Part shown: positions 43,104 through 51,710 of the stretch, piece after piece
Layout of the letters: every line of letters begins with the position of its first letter
How positions within the stretch are numbered: position 1 is the first letter of the stretch
NCBI GenBank assembly: GCA_020850615.1
Contig: JADZEI010000012.1
Location: 62,001-126,000, forward strand
Length of the DNA: 64,000 nt
Origin: Dehalococcoidia bacterium
GTDB taxonomy: Bacteria; Chloroflexota; Dehalococcoidia; Tepidiformales; Tepidiformaceae
Direction: 5' to 3'
Made by a program: the position numbers and the translations under genes
The notes under the pieces: generated by a model
Told to the model about the DNA's origin: nothing
What the model saw: the letters and a program-made list of their open reading frames with translations, nothing else
The model's database searches: none

Positions 43104-44219
43104 GTGTCCTACGAGCGACCCGTGCTGCTGATCTTCCATGGCGCGGCGGGCGATGGCCCGGCCGAGCAGGTGATGGCGCGGGCCCGCGTGGCGGCGGCGG
43201 TCGAGACGGCGCGGTCGGCGCTGGCGGCCGGGTTCGAGGCGGTGATCATCGCGACCGACGCGCCGGACGCGTTCGGGGATGTCCCGGCCGGGGTGCTCAC
43301 GGACCCGGACGACGGCAGCCCGTTCGACTTCGCAGGACGGCTGCGGGGACTGGTGCAACGGTTCGGGCTGCGGCGGCCGGCGGTCATGGGGTCGGGCTCG
43401 GTGCCCCTGCTCGGGGTCGACGAGCTCCGGCTGATCGTGGAGCAGCTCGATGCACGCGATGGGCGGTTCGTCACGAACAACTTCTTCTCGGCGGACCTGA
43501 CGGCGTGGACGCCGGGCGAGGCGGTCTTCGCGACCGCGCCCTTCGAGCGCGACAACAGCCTGCCGCGGCGGCTGCGCGACGATGCCGGGCTATCGCCCGT
43601 GATCCTGCCGCGGACGACGGCGACGCAGTTCGACCTGGACACGCCGGCGGACCTGGCCGTGCTCGCGCTGTCGGAGGAGCTCGCGCCGGGGCTTCGGGCA
43701 GCGATCGCGGGCCTGGAGCTGCCACTGGAGCGGTATCGCGCGCTCATGCGGCTGTTCTGCGACCGTGGCGCGGAGGTGGTGGTCGCGGGGCGGGTGGGGA
43801 GCGCGGCCTGGCAGCACCTGGAACGCGAGACGGCCTGCCGCGTGCGAATGTTCAGCGAGGAGCGGGGCATGGCGGCAGCCGGCCGCGACCACCGGGCGCG
43901 GTCGCTCCTGGGGTTCCTGCTGGACGAAGTGGGGCCGGAGCGGTTCTTCCAGCGAATGGCCGAGCTGGGCGACGCGCTGGTGCTCGACACGCGGGTGCTG
44001 GAGGCGCACGCGGGGGTCGCGCCGTCGCGGGAGGACCGGTTTGCCAGCGACCTGTTCTGGGCGGAGGCGATCGCGGATCCCTTCCTGCGCGCGCTCACGC
44101 AGGCGGCGGCCGCAGCGCCGATGCCGGTGCTGCTGGGCGGTCACTCGCTCGTTTCGGGCGGGCTGATGCTGCTGAACGACATCGCCTGGAGAGAAAACGA
44201 CCGGCGGCTCGGCATCTAG
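43104..44219 (+). CDS. Unknown protein with nucleotidyltransferase-like N-terminal part
   Basis: About 371 aa from a GTG that follows TACGCT by six bases. The N-terminal 200 residues resemble a CofC/MobA-like sugar-nucleotide transferase fold: VLLIFHGAAGDGP, then FEAVIIATDAPDAFGDVPAGVL, and TTATQFDLDTPADLAVLAL, the last close to the 'DxDTPxDL' motif. The C-terminal 170 residues are helical with HRARSLLGFLLDEVGPERFF and an ending GGHSLVSGGLMLLND. No family covers the whole protein to my knowledge. It is divergent from the ArsR cassette. Confidence 0.6.
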   Translation: MSYERPVLLIFHGAAGDGPAEQVMARARVAAAVETARSALAAGFEAVIIATDAPDAFGDVPAGVLTDPDDGSPFDFAGRLRGLVQRFGLRRPAVMGSGSVPLLGVDELRLIVEQLDARDGRFVTNNFFSADLTAWTPGEAVFATAPFERDNSLPRRLRDDAGLSPVILPRTTATQFDLDTPADLAVLALSEELAPGLRAAIAGLELPLERYRALMRLFCDRGAEVVVAGRVGSAAWQHLERETACRVRMFSEERGMAAAGRDHRARSLLGFLLDEVGPERFFQRMAELGDALVLDTRVLEAHAGVAPSREDRFASDLFWAEAIADPFLRALTQAAAAAPMPVLLGGHSLVSGGLMLLNDIAWRENDRRLGI

Positions 44220-44255
44220 CCGGCCGCCGGGACGAAGGAATCCAGGGGCGCGCGG

Positions 44256-44606
44256 TTAGACGGCGCGCTTTTCCTTGATGCGGGCAGCCTTGCCGGTGAG
44301 GCCGCGGAGGTAGTACAGGTTCTTGCGGCGGACCTTGCCGCGCCGCATGACCTCGATCTTGTCGACGCGGGGGCTGTTGATGGGAAAGGTGCGCTCGACG
44401 CCCACGCCGCTCGCAATCTTGCGGACGGTGAAGTTCGAGACGAGGCCCTTCATCCGCTTGCGGATGACGACGCCTTCGAAGACCTGGATGCGCTCCTTGT
44501 CTCCCTCGACGACCTTCGCGTGGACGCGGACAGTATCGCCCGAGCCGAAGTCAGGGGTAATTTCACGAGCCTGGTTCGGGCTCAGGGTGTCGAGTTCGTA
44601 TGCCAT
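44256..44606 (-). CDS. rplS: 50S ribosomal protein L19
   Basis: The 116-residue protein has [29 protein letters not shown] near residue 20 and [43 protein letters not shown] at the end, diagnostic of L19. AGAGGAAG precedes the ATG. It stands apart from rpsP/rimM/trmD, its usual partners. Confidence 0.97.
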   Translation of the reverse strand: MAYELDTLSPNQAREITPDFGSGDTVRVHAKVVEGDKERIQVFEGVVIRKRMKGLVSNFTVRKIASGVGVERTFPINSPRVDKIEVMRRGKVRRKNLYYLRGLTGKAARIKEKRAV

Positions 44607-44670
44607 GAAAGCGCTTCCTCTGGAGACTAACCCTCGAATGATAGCGCAGGCGGGCTTACGGCCAATGGCG

Positions 44671-44705
44671 GGCTGTTGGCCATTGGCTGTTAGCTGTTGG
44701 CCAGC
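44671..44705. repeat. Heptamer-period repeat tract
   Basis: Five units on a seven-base period: GGCTGTT, GGCCATT, GGCTGTT, AGCTGTT, GGCCAGC. It lies in the 146-bp gap between rplS and the alpha/beta hydrolase gene and is the same unit as the recR-recO tract. Confidence 0.85.
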
Positions 44706-44752
44706 CGCTCGCCGATGGAGCGGGGAAGCGCTTTCCCGGCGCTCGCCCCGGC

Positions 44753-45799
44753 TCACTGTTTCCGGTCGAGGTCGCCTTTGAGGAAGGCGAGGAGGGTGCG
44801 GTTCGTGACGTCGGGGGCTTCTTCGGGGAAGAAGTGGCCGGCATCGACGTGCTGGCCGCGGAGGTCCGGGAAGTAGCGGCTGAACTGGTCGACGAACGGG
44901 TTGCCCTTCGGGACGTCCGTCGTGGCGGTCGTTGGCGCCTCGCCGGAGGGTGAGCGGCCGAGGTAGCTGCCGTACATCCAGAGGGTCGGCTTTTCGAAGC
45001 GCCTGGCGCGGTCCTCGGGGCCGTAGTCCATGTAGTTCTCGAAGCGCGGGTGCTTCTCCAGGCCCTCCGGGTGCAGCCACATCTCGGCGACCTGGCGTTC
45101 GGAGAGCGCTTCGTACCGCTCGCCGCCGGCGATACTCGCGTCTTCGTGGACGACGTGGAACGGCAGCGCGTAGCGGTACTGCGAGATGGCGTGGAACTGG
45201 CTCATCGGGTCGCGGAACGCTTCCACGTAGTGGTCGACGCACTCGTCGTCGGCCCAGCGGGGCAGGATGCCGGCGGGGATCTGCCAGGGCGAAAGCGGCC
45301 GCGGCGGGAGCTCGGTGTCGCCGGCGAAGATGGCGCGGATGAAGTCGCTGTGGTGCTTCGCGAAGAACTCCTCGGGGTAGGGCTCGGCCTTGAACCAGTA
45401 GCCGTGGATCGCGCCGGGCGCCCAGACCGTGCAGAGCGTGTCGAGAAGCGCGAGGCGGGTGACGCGCTCGGGCCAGTCGATGGCGACCTTGAAGGCGATG
45501 ATGCCGCCCCAGTCGTGGCCGACGACTGTTGCCTTCTCGATGCCCTTGGCGTCCATGAAGGCGATGAGGTCGCTCGCGAGGAGGCTGCGGCTCATGCGCG
45601 CGCCCGGCTTGTCGGTCTTGCCGAAGCCGCGGACATCCGGTGCGAAGGTGGCGAAGCCCTGCCCGGCGAGGTGGGGCATCTGGTAGCGCCACTCGTAGGA
45701 CGTCTCGGGGAAGCCGTGGATGAAGATGACCGGCTCGCCCGTGCCCTCCTGCAGGTAGTGCATGCGAAGACCGGGGATGGAAACGAAGTCCGATTGCAT
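44753..45799 (-). CDS. Alpha/beta hydrolase, epoxide hydrolase/dehalogenase type
   Basis: The 348-residue enzyme has the oxyanion motif [13 protein letters not shown] near residue 27 and the nucleophile elbow [19 protein letters not shown] near 93, where Asp is the nucleophile as in epoxide hydrolases and haloalkane/haloacetate dehalogenases. The catalytic His is in [11 protein letters not shown] near the end. A strong GGAGGGG site sets the ATG. The cap domain is larger than in simple dehalogenases. The substrate cannot be decided from sequence. Confidence 0.88.
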   Translation of the reverse strand: MQSDFVSIPGLRMHYLQEGTGEPVIFIHGFPETSYEWRYQMPHLAGQGFATFAPDVRGFGKTDKPGARMSRSLLASDLIAFMDAKGIEKATVVGHDWGGIIAFKVAIDWPERVTRLALLDTLCTVWAPGAIHGYWFKAEPYPEEFFAKHHSDFIRAIFAGDTELPPRPLSPWQIPAGILPRWADDECVDHYVEAFRDPMSQFHAISQYRYALPFHVVHEDASIAGGERYEALSERQVAEMWLHPEGLEKHPRFENYMDYGPEDRARRFEKPTLWMYGSYLGRSPSGEAPTTATTDVPKGNPFVDQFSRYFPDLRGQHVDAGHFFPEEAPDVTNRTLLAFLKGDLDRKQ

Positions 45800-45837
45800 G
45801 TGCGCCCCTCCACGGCGCGTTGTACAGAGTTGCGATT

Positions 45838-46968
45838 GTGCCGGCAACCGGGGGCGAACGAATCGGCGTTTACGCGTATCGTTTCGGGCGGCGCCCGCGC
45901 GGACCTCGTGCGGGCCGGAGGGCTCCCCTGGGACGGCTCAACAGTTTCGCCGCGGGTACGGTCGCAGCGGCCTTCGGGCTGGGCTGCGCGCTGCTCATCG
46001 CCGCTGTCCTCGGGCACCCGGTCACGTCCTGGGCGTCCGGCGAGCACCGCGTCGTCGTCGCGGGTGTGGCGCGGGACGGGCTGCCCACGCCGACGCCGCG
46101 GCCCACGGCCACCCCGACCCCGCCGCCTATCCTGGAACGCTGCTACGCGCCGCGCGCGGCCGACCCCGGGTTCGTGCTGTTCCCGGCGAAGGAGAACTCG
46201 TTCTTCCAGTCGTGCCAGGTGGTGGCGTACTACGGGTATCCCGGCAGTCCGGTGCTCGGCGTGCTGGGCGAGCTCGCGTACCCGGACCCGCTCGGCGAGC
46301 AGCTCACGTCGCTCGCGGCGGCGTACGACGCCCTGAACGGGCCGCGGCATGTGGTCGGCGGGCTGCACCTCATCGCGGCGGTGGCGCAGGCGGACGCCGG
46401 GCCGGACGGCACGTACCTGAGCCGGATGCCGGGCGAGCTCATCGAGCAGTACATCCGGCTGGCGGAGGAGCGGGACTTCGTCGTGTTCCTCGACCTGCAG
46501 ATCGGGCAGAGCGACGTGGTGCCGGAGGTGGAGCGCATCCTGCCCTACCTGCGGCACCCGCGCGTGCACCTGGCGCTCGACCCCGAGTGGACGATGCCGC
46601 CGGGCGTTGCCCCGGGCGACGAGATCGGCACGATGGACGCGAGCGAGATCAACGCAGCACAGGAGCTGCTCCGCACGATTGTCGAGGAGACGCGCGTGCG
46701 TTCGAAGATGCTGGTGGTGCACCAGTTCACGGCGAGCATGATCACGAACAAGGCGAGCATCGAGGACGTGGCGGAGGTCGACCTCGTGATCGACATGGAC
46801 GGCTTCGGCGGGCACGAGATCAAGCTGCGCCATTACCAGTGGTACGTGGTGGACGACGGCGCCGAGCACGGCGGGATCAAGCTGTTCCTCGACGAGGACT
46901 TCGACATGTTCGAGCCGGCGGAGGTGCAGGCGATCGTGCCACAGCCGGATTATGTGCAGTATCAGTAG
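45838..46968 (+). CDS. Membrane-anchored or secreted protein of unknown function
   Basis: About 376 aa from GTG 45838 (TTG 45820 is also possible). It has an Arg-rich N-terminus, one membrane segment ([22 protein letters not shown]), a Thr/Pro linker ([14 protein letters not shown]) and an extracellular domain. The domain reads [21 protein letters not shown], then [24 protein letters not shown] and [13 protein letters not shown], suggesting a barrel-like fold conserved in actinobacterial and chloroflexal secreted proteins. Its start is only 38 bp from the divergent hydrolase gene. The enzymatic role is unknown. Confidence 0.7.
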   Translation: MPATGGERIGVYAYRFGRRPRGPRAGRRAPLGRLNSFAAGTVAAAFGLGCALLIAAVLGHPVTSWASGEHRVVVAGVARDGLPTPTPRPTATPTPPPILERCYAPRAADPGFVLFPAKENSFFQSCQVVAYYGYPGSPVLGVLGELAYPDPLGEQLTSLAAAYDALNGPRHVVGGLHLIAAVAQADAGPDGTYLSRMPGELIEQYIRLAEERDFVVFLDLQIGQSDVVPEVERILPYLRHPRVHLALDPEWTMPPGVAPGDEIGTMDASEINAAQELLRTIVEETRVRSKMLVVHQFTASMITNKASIEDVAEVDLVIDMDGFGGHEIKLRHYQWYVVDDGAEHGGIKLFLDEDFDMFEPAEVQAIVPQPDYVQYQ

Positions 46969-46973
46969 CGAGG

Positions 46974-47100
46974 TGCTGTTAGCTATTGGCTGTTGGCTGT
47001 TGGTGCCCGGGGTCGACGCGGTGGACTTCGATGCGACGACAGCGCCGGTGTCGAACCCGGGTGGAGCGGGCTGAGAGCCAATAGCTAACAGCCAACAGCC
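46974..47100. repeat. Inverted pair of heptamer tracts
   Basis: Heptamers TGCTGTT, AGCTATT, GGCTGTT, GGCTGTT (46974-47001) are mirrored as the reverse complement at 47077-47100 (AATAGCT, AACAGCC, AACAGCC). GCTGTTAGCTATTGGCT (46975-46991) is perfectly complementary to 47076-47092, giving a 17-bp stem with an 84-nt loop. It lies between the secreted-protein gene and the SDR gene. Confidence 0.88.
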
Positions 47101-47109
47101 CGCACGGCG

Positions 47110-47133
47110 TAGACTCCGGCCCATTCAAGGAGG
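47110..47133 (+). promoter_or_regulatory. -10 box and ribosome site for the SDR gene
   Basis: TAGACT (47110-47115) is a -10 candidate without a good -35. AAGGAGG (47127-47133) is a strong ribosome site six bases before GTG 47140. Confidence 0.45.
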
Positions 47134-47139
47134 CCGAAC

Positions 47140-47943
47140 GTGGACCAACCGTTGGAGGGCAAGAACGCCCTCGTGACTGGCGCCGGGCGGGGGCTGGGCC
47201 GTGCCTATGCGCTGCACCTCGCAAAGCTGGGCGCCGACGTCGCCGTGCTCGACGTGAACCTGCAGTCGTTCGATGAGTTCGACGCCGAGAAGGCGCTGAT
47301 GACCGCGGATTCGACCATGGACGAGGTCCGCGCGATCGGGCGGCGGTCGATCGGGGTCGCGGCGGACGTGGGCGACCGGGCGGCGCTCGAAGCGGCGATC
47401 AACGAGGTGCTCGGGCAGTGGGGGCGGCTCGACATCGTGGTCTGCAACGCGGGCGGCGGGCTCGGCGCGCCGGCGGATACGAAGGCGAGCCAGACGGACC
47501 CCGAGCTGTTCGACGCGGTGCTCAAGCGGAACCTGTACGGCACGGTGAACACCTGCTCGCTGGTGGCGCCGGGGATGAAGGCGCAGGGCTCGGGGAAGAT
47601 CATCACGGTGTCGAGCCAGGCCGGCCGCCGAGCCTCGACCGACGGCGGGTATGCGCACTACGGGACGGCGAAGGCGGGGATCATCATGTACACCCGCTAC
47701 CTCGCGCAGGAGCTGGGGCCGTTCGGCATCAACGTGAACTGCATCGCGCCCGGCTTCATCGGCACGGGGCGGCTGAACGTGATGTTCGAGCGGGCGGGAT
47801 CCGACCGGATCGCGTCGCAGGTCGCGCTGCGGCGGATCGGCACGCCCGAGGATTGCGCGCGCGTGGTCGGGTTCCTGGCGGGGCCGGATTCGAACTACGT
47901 CACGGGCGCGCTGATCCCGATCGACGGCGGGACGATGAACTAG
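47140..47943 (+). CDS. Short-chain dehydrogenase/reductase
   Basis: The 267-residue classical SDR has the cofactor motif VTGAGRGLGRAYALHLA near residue 13, DVAVLDVN (an Asp favouring NAD over NADP), VVCNAGGG near 103, and the catalytic Ser in TVSSQAGRRA near 156. YAHYGTAKAG near 170 supplies Tyr and Lys, and the protein ends VTGALIPIDGGTMN. It is followed 43 bp later by the ThDP enzyme. The substrate is unknown. Confidence 0.93.
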   Translation: MDQPLEGKNALVTGAGRGLGRAYALHLAKLGADVAVLDVNLQSFDEFDAEKALMTADSTMDEVRAIGRRSIGVAADVGDRAALEAAINEVLGQWGRLDIVVCNAGGGLGAPADTKASQTDPELFDAVLKRNLYGTVNTCSLVAPGMKAQGSGKIITVSSQAGRRASTDGGYAHYGTAKAGIIMYTRYLAQELGPFGINVNCIAPGFIGTGRLNVMFERAGSDRIASQVALRRIGTPEDCARVVGFLAGPDSNYVTGALIPIDGGTMN

Positions 47944-47986
47944 CGCCGGCGCCCACGGGCGTCCGGTTGTGCAGGCGGAGGGAAGG

Positions 47987-49693
47987 ATGACTGACGATTC
48001 GAAGCCGATGAACGGCGCCCAGGGCGTGGCGCGGGCGCTCTGCGAGATGGGCATCGAGCTGGTGACCGGCATGCCCGGCGGGCACACGGGCGCGATCTAC
48101 GACGCGCTCTACGACCGGCAGGACGAGACACGGGTGCTCCTCGTGCGCGAGGAATCGACCGGGAGCGCCATGGCGGAAGCGTACGGGCGGCTGACCGGCA
48201 AGCCGGCGGTGGTGATGGGCCAGGGCGCCTGGGTGCTCACGAACGCGGGCGCGGGCATCGTTGAGGCGCTGATGGGCTCGTCGCCGATGATCATCCTGGT
48301 TGATTTCACGGAGGGCGGGGCGTTCGCGCACCACGGGCCGTACCAATCGGGGCTGGGCCACTACGGAAGCTTCGATGCGCAGCGCGGGTTCGAGGCGATC
48401 ACGAAGCGGACGTTCGTCGCGCGGGACCCGGTGCAGGCGGTGCAGCTGACGCAGCTCGCTTACAAACACGCGATGACGGGCGCGCCCGGCCCGGTGGCGG
48501 TGCTGTTCGAAAGCCAGGCGCTGAGCAAGCGGATCGACCCGGATGCGCGGCCGCCGATCCACTGGGGCGCGAGCTACATCGCGCCGGCGAACCAGCTGCC
48601 GGCGGAGGCGCTGCTCGACAGCGCGGCGCGGGCGGTACGCAGCGCGAGCCGGCCGGTGGTCATCGCCGGGAACGGCGTGCGGCTGAGCCAGGCGGAGGCA
48701 GAACTGCTCGCGTTCGCCGAGTCGCTCGACATCCCGGTGGCGACGACGGCGGCGGGCAAGAGCGTGTTCCCGGAGGACCACCCGCTCTCCGCGGGCGTGG
48801 TCGGCACGTTCGGGAACGACTGGGCGAACGCCGTGATGGGCGACGCGGACCTGGTCATCGCGGCCGGGACGCGCCTTTCCGCCAGCGACCTGGTGAACGA
48901 CAGCCCAAAGCTGCTGGACCCGGTGCGGCAGGTGCTCGTGCAGATCGACGTGGACCCGCTGAACGCGAGCTGGACGCAGCCGGCGGCGCATGCGCTGGTC
49001 GGCGATGCCCGGCAGACGCTGGCAGCGCTGCGGACGCGGCTCGAGGAGGCGTCCGGGGGCGGGACGGAGCGGGTGGCCGCGGCGCGGAAGGCGCTGGGCT
49101 TCGCGACGGCGCACGTGGAGGCTGGTGGCTCGCCGGTCCGGGCCCGGGGCGCGGTTGCGGTGCTCAGCGACGCGCTGCCGGGGGACGCCATCGTGACCTG
49201 CGACGCGGGCGAGAACCGGCTGTTCATGCTCCACGACTTCCGCGCGAACGGGCGGCGGCGGTTCCTGCAGCCGAACGCGACGGGCGGCATGGGCTACGCG
49301 GTCCCGGCCGCGCTGGGCGCGAAGTTCGCGTTCCCCTCGGCACCGGTGTTCGCGGTCTGCGGCGACGGCGGCTTCGCGATGACGATGCACGGCCTGATGA
49401 CCGCGATCGAGGAGCGCCTGCCGATCGTCACAGTGGTGCTGAACAACCAGGCGCTCGGGTGGGTGTACCACGGGCAGGGCAACCGGCAGATCGCGTCAGC
49501 GTTCGCGCCCTTCGACCACGCGGCGATTGCGACGGCGATCGGGTGCCCGGCCTGGCGCGCGACGAACGAAGCGGAGCTGCGGGCGGCGATCCCGGAGGCG
49601 CTGGCGACCGGGAAGCCGGCGGTGATCGAAGTAATGACGACGCTGGAGGACACCTTCCAGGACGTGGTCTCGGCGCTCGGGCGCGGCGGGTAG
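47987..49693 (+). CDS. Thiamine-diphosphate-dependent enzyme, acetolactate-synthase-like
   Basis: The 568-residue protein has three standard domains. The Pyr domain carries the activating Glu in REESTGSAMAEAYGR near residue 54. The central domain includes RPVVIAGNGVRLSQAEAELLAFAESLDIPVATTAAGKS. The PP domain has the metal motif CGDGGFAMTMHGLMTAIEERLPIVTVVLNNQALGW near 463-497. It is preceded by GGAGGGAAGG. True acetolactate synthase needs an ilvN partner, absent here, so another 2-keto acid decarboxylase or carboligase is equally likely. Confidence 0.9.
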   Translation: MTDDSKPMNGAQGVARALCEMGIELVTGMPGGHTGAIYDALYDRQDETRVLLVREESTGSAMAEAYGRLTGKPAVVMGQGAWVLTNAGAGIVEALMGSSPMIILVDFTEGGAFAHHGPYQSGLGHYGSFDAQRGFEAITKRTFVARDPVQAVQLTQLAYKHAMTGAPGPVAVLFESQALSKRIDPDARPPIHWGASYIAPANQLPAEALLDSAARAVRSASRPVVIAGNGVRLSQAEAELLAFAESLDIPVATTAAGKSVFPEDHPLSAGVVGTFGNDWANAVMGDADLVIAAGTRLSASDLVNDSPKLLDPVRQVLVQIDVDPLNASWTQPAAHALVGDARQTLAALRTRLEEASGGGTERVAAARKALGFATAHVEAGGSPVRARGAVAVLSDALPGDAIVTCDAGENRLFMLHDFRANGRRRFLQPNATGGMGYAVPAALGAKFAFPSAPVFAVCGDGGFAMTMHGLMTAIEERLPIVTVVLNNQALGWVYHGQGNRQIASAFAPFDHAAIATAIGCPAWRATNEAELRAAIPEALATGKPAVIEVMTTLEDTFQDVVSALGRGG

Positions 49694-49726
49694 CTGCGCG
49701 ACATCGCGGCAAACGGAAACGGAAAG

Positions 49727-49748
49727 AGGCCCCTCATGTGAGGGGCCT
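49727..49748. terminator. Bidirectional terminator between convergent genes
   Basis: AGGCCCCTCA (49727-49736) pairs with TGAGGGGCCT (49739-49748), with AAAG before and CCTT after. It separates the ThDP gene from rpsI. Confidence 0.85.
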
Positions 49749-49780
49749 CCTTCGTGCGACAGGAGACGTGGGAAGCGCGG

Positions 49781-50179
49781 TTAGCGCTTGGTGAACTGCG
49801 GTGCCTTGCGGGCCCGCTTGAGACCGGCCTTCTTGCGCTCCTTCTCGCGGGCGTCGCGAGTGAGGAGGTTGTCGCCGCGCTTGAGGGCGGGCTTGAGGGT
49901 CGGGTCGGAGGCGACGAGCGCGCGGGCGATGCCCATCTTGATGGCGTCGGCCCAGCCGGTGATGCCGCCGCCTTCGCACTTGATGGTGGCGCTGAACTTT
50001 CCTTCGCGGCCGAGGCGGCGGAGGGGGGCGAGGATGCCGGCGCGGTGAAGGTCGCGCGAGAAGACTTCCTCGAGCGGCTTGCCGTTGATGACGACGGCGC
50101 CGTTGCCGGGATAGAGGCGCACACGGGCGACGGCGGTCTTGCGGCGGCCCGTGCCGTAGTAGTACTGCTGGTCGGCCAT
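49781..50179 (-). CDS. rpsI: 30S ribosomal protein S9
   Basis: The 132-residue protein begins YYYGTGRRKTAVARVRLYPGNG, has EGGGITGWADAIKMGIARAL near residue 71, and ends KKAGLKRARKAPQFTKR, the basic tail that reaches the P-site tRNA. It follows rplM by three bases and is the last gene of the ribosomal superoperon. Confidence 0.98.
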   Translation of the reverse strand: MADQQYYYGTGRRKTAVARVRLYPGNGAVVINGKPLEEVFSRDLHRAGILAPLRRLGREGKFSATIKCEGGGITGWADAIKMGIARALVASDPTLKPALKRGDNLLTRDAREKERKKAGLKRARKAPQFTKR

Positions 50180-50182
50180 GGG

Positions 50183-50950
50183 TTACTCCTCGGTCTCGCT
50201 GTCGCTGGTTTCGGGCTGATCGTCAGCCGCGGCGTCGGTTGCTTCGGCCTTCTTGCGGGTGCGCTTCGGCTTCGCCTCGGCGACGGCCTCGGGTTCGAGC
50301 GCCGCATCCGCGCCGGCGGACGACGCGTCGGCCGGCAGGGTCGTGGGCTCGTCGACGGGCGACGGCTTCGCGGCCGGCGGCGGAGCCGCGACCGCGGCCT
50401 GCGCGGCCGGGAACTCCTCGACGACGCCGGGCACCTGCGGGACGGCGAGCGGGCGCAGGCGCGGGGCCTTGCGCGGCAGCGTCAGCGTCTCGGCAAGGGC
50501 GGCTTCGCGAGCTGCCTGGGCGCGCTCGGTGCCGGTGATCTGCGAGGCGTGCGGGTGCGTGGGGCCGCCGTAGACCTTGAGGTGGCGCAGCATCTGCTTG
50601 CCGAGCGGGCCATCGGGGAGCATGCCCCAGACGGCCTGCTGGATCACCTTGTCGGGGAAGCGGGCGAGCTGCTCGGGGAAGGAGCGGGCCTTGAGGCCGC
50701 CCGGGTAGCCCGAGTGGCGGTAGTACGTCATCTGCTCGGCCTTGCGCCCGCTGAGGCGGACCTGGGAGGCGTTGATGACGATCACAAAGTCACCGCCGTC
50801 GAGATGAGGCTCGAAGGTGGGCTTGTGCTTGCCGCGAAGCAGGACGGCCGCCTCGGACGCCACGCGGCCGAGGGGCCGGTTGGCGGCGTCGATGACGTGC
50901 CAGTCCTTGGTGATCTGCGACGCCTTCATGCGTACGGTCTTGATAGTCAT
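50183..50950 (-). CDS. rplM: 50S ribosomal protein L13 with a long C-terminal extension
   Basis: Residues 1-145 are normal L13: KDWHVIDAANRPLGRVASEAAVLLRGKHKP, DFVIVINASQVRLSGRK, AVWGMLPDGPLGKQMLRHLKVYGGPTHPH. It then runs on to 255 residues with an Ala/Pro/Glu-rich segment and a basic patch (AKPKRTRKKAE) before an acidic end (DSETEE). Typical L13 has about 142-150 residues. The start overlaps the truA stop (ATGA). Confidence 0.97.
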   Translation of the reverse strand: MTIKTVRMKASQITKDWHVIDAANRPLGRVASEAAVLLRGKHKPTFEPHLDGGDFVIVINASQVRLSGRKAEQMTYYRHSGYPGGLKARSFPEQLARFPDKVIQQAVWGMLPDGPLGKQMLRHLKVYGGPTHPHASQITGTERAQAAREAALAETLTLPRKAPRLRPLAVPQVPGVVEEFPAAQAAVAAPPPAAKPSPVDEPTTLPADASSAGADAALEPEAVAEAKPKRTRKKAEATDAAADDQPETSDSETEE

Positions 50951-51705
50951 ACCACGTAACCCTCGTCGTACCACACGCGCTGGAGGCAGAGACCGTGCGC
51001 GGGGGCGGTTGGCCCGATAGCGCCTTGCTCTGCCTGCCGGAGCAGGCGGACGAATTCCTCCACTTCCAGCGCGCCGCGCCCGACCCGGATGAGCGCGCCG
51101 GTGAGGCGGCGCACCATCTGCGGAAGGAACGCATCCGCTTCGATGTCCCACCAGGCGGTATCGCCTGCGCGATCCCACCCGGCGCGGAACACGGTGCGGA
51201 CCGAAGTCCGGCCCGGTTCCAGCTTGCCCGAGCAGGCCAGGAAATCCTGGCGCCCGGTCAGCGCGTCCGCGGCACGCTGCATCGCCTCGAAGTCGAGGTT
51301 GCCCTCGACGAACCAGGCGGTGCGGCGGAGCAGCGGCTCGCGCGCTTCACCGTTCCACACGGTGTAGCGGTACCAGCGCCGGCGCGCCCAGCGCCGCGGG
51401 TCGAACCCGGGCGGCACTTCGCGCACGTCGCGTACCGCTACATCATCCGGCAGGTGGGCGTTGAGCGCCCGCCCGACGGTCGCGGAGCCCAGGCGAGTGA
51501 CCGCGCTGAACGCCGCTACCTGGCCAGTGGCATGGACGCCCGAATCGGTGCGTCCGGCCAGCTCGACGCGGGTGAGCTGCCCGAAGAGGGCGGCCGCCGC
51601 GATTTCCAGTTCTTCCTGGACGGTCCTGCCGTTTGGCTGCACCTGCGAGCCAACGAGCGCGGTGCCGTCGTAGCTAACGGTGGCCGCGAATCGCTTCGCG
51701 TCCAC
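50947..51705 (-). CDS. truA: tRNA pseudouridine synthase A
   Basis: TruA makes pseudouridine at positions 38-40 of tRNA anticodon stems. The 252-residue enzyme has VSYDGTALVGSQVQPNGRTVQEELE at the start, the catalytic Asp in LAGRTDSGVHATGQVAAF near residue 53, YRYTVWNG and FLPQMVRRLTGALIRVGRG near 190. It sits between rplQ and rplM, a common position. Confidence 0.96.
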   Translation of the reverse strand: MDAKRFAATVSYDGTALVGSQVQPNGRTVQEELEIAAAALFGQLTRVELAGRTDSGVHATGQVAAFSAVTRLGSATVGRALNAHLPDDVAVRDVREVPPGFDPRRWARRRWYRYTVWNGEAREPLLRRTAWFVEGNLDFEAMQRAADALTGRQDFLACSGKLEPGRTSVRTVFRAGWDRAGDTAWWDIEADAFLPQMVRRLTGALIRVGRGALEVEEFVRLLRQAEQGAIGPTAPAHGLCLQRVWYDEGYVV

Positions 51706-51710
51706 CCCGG

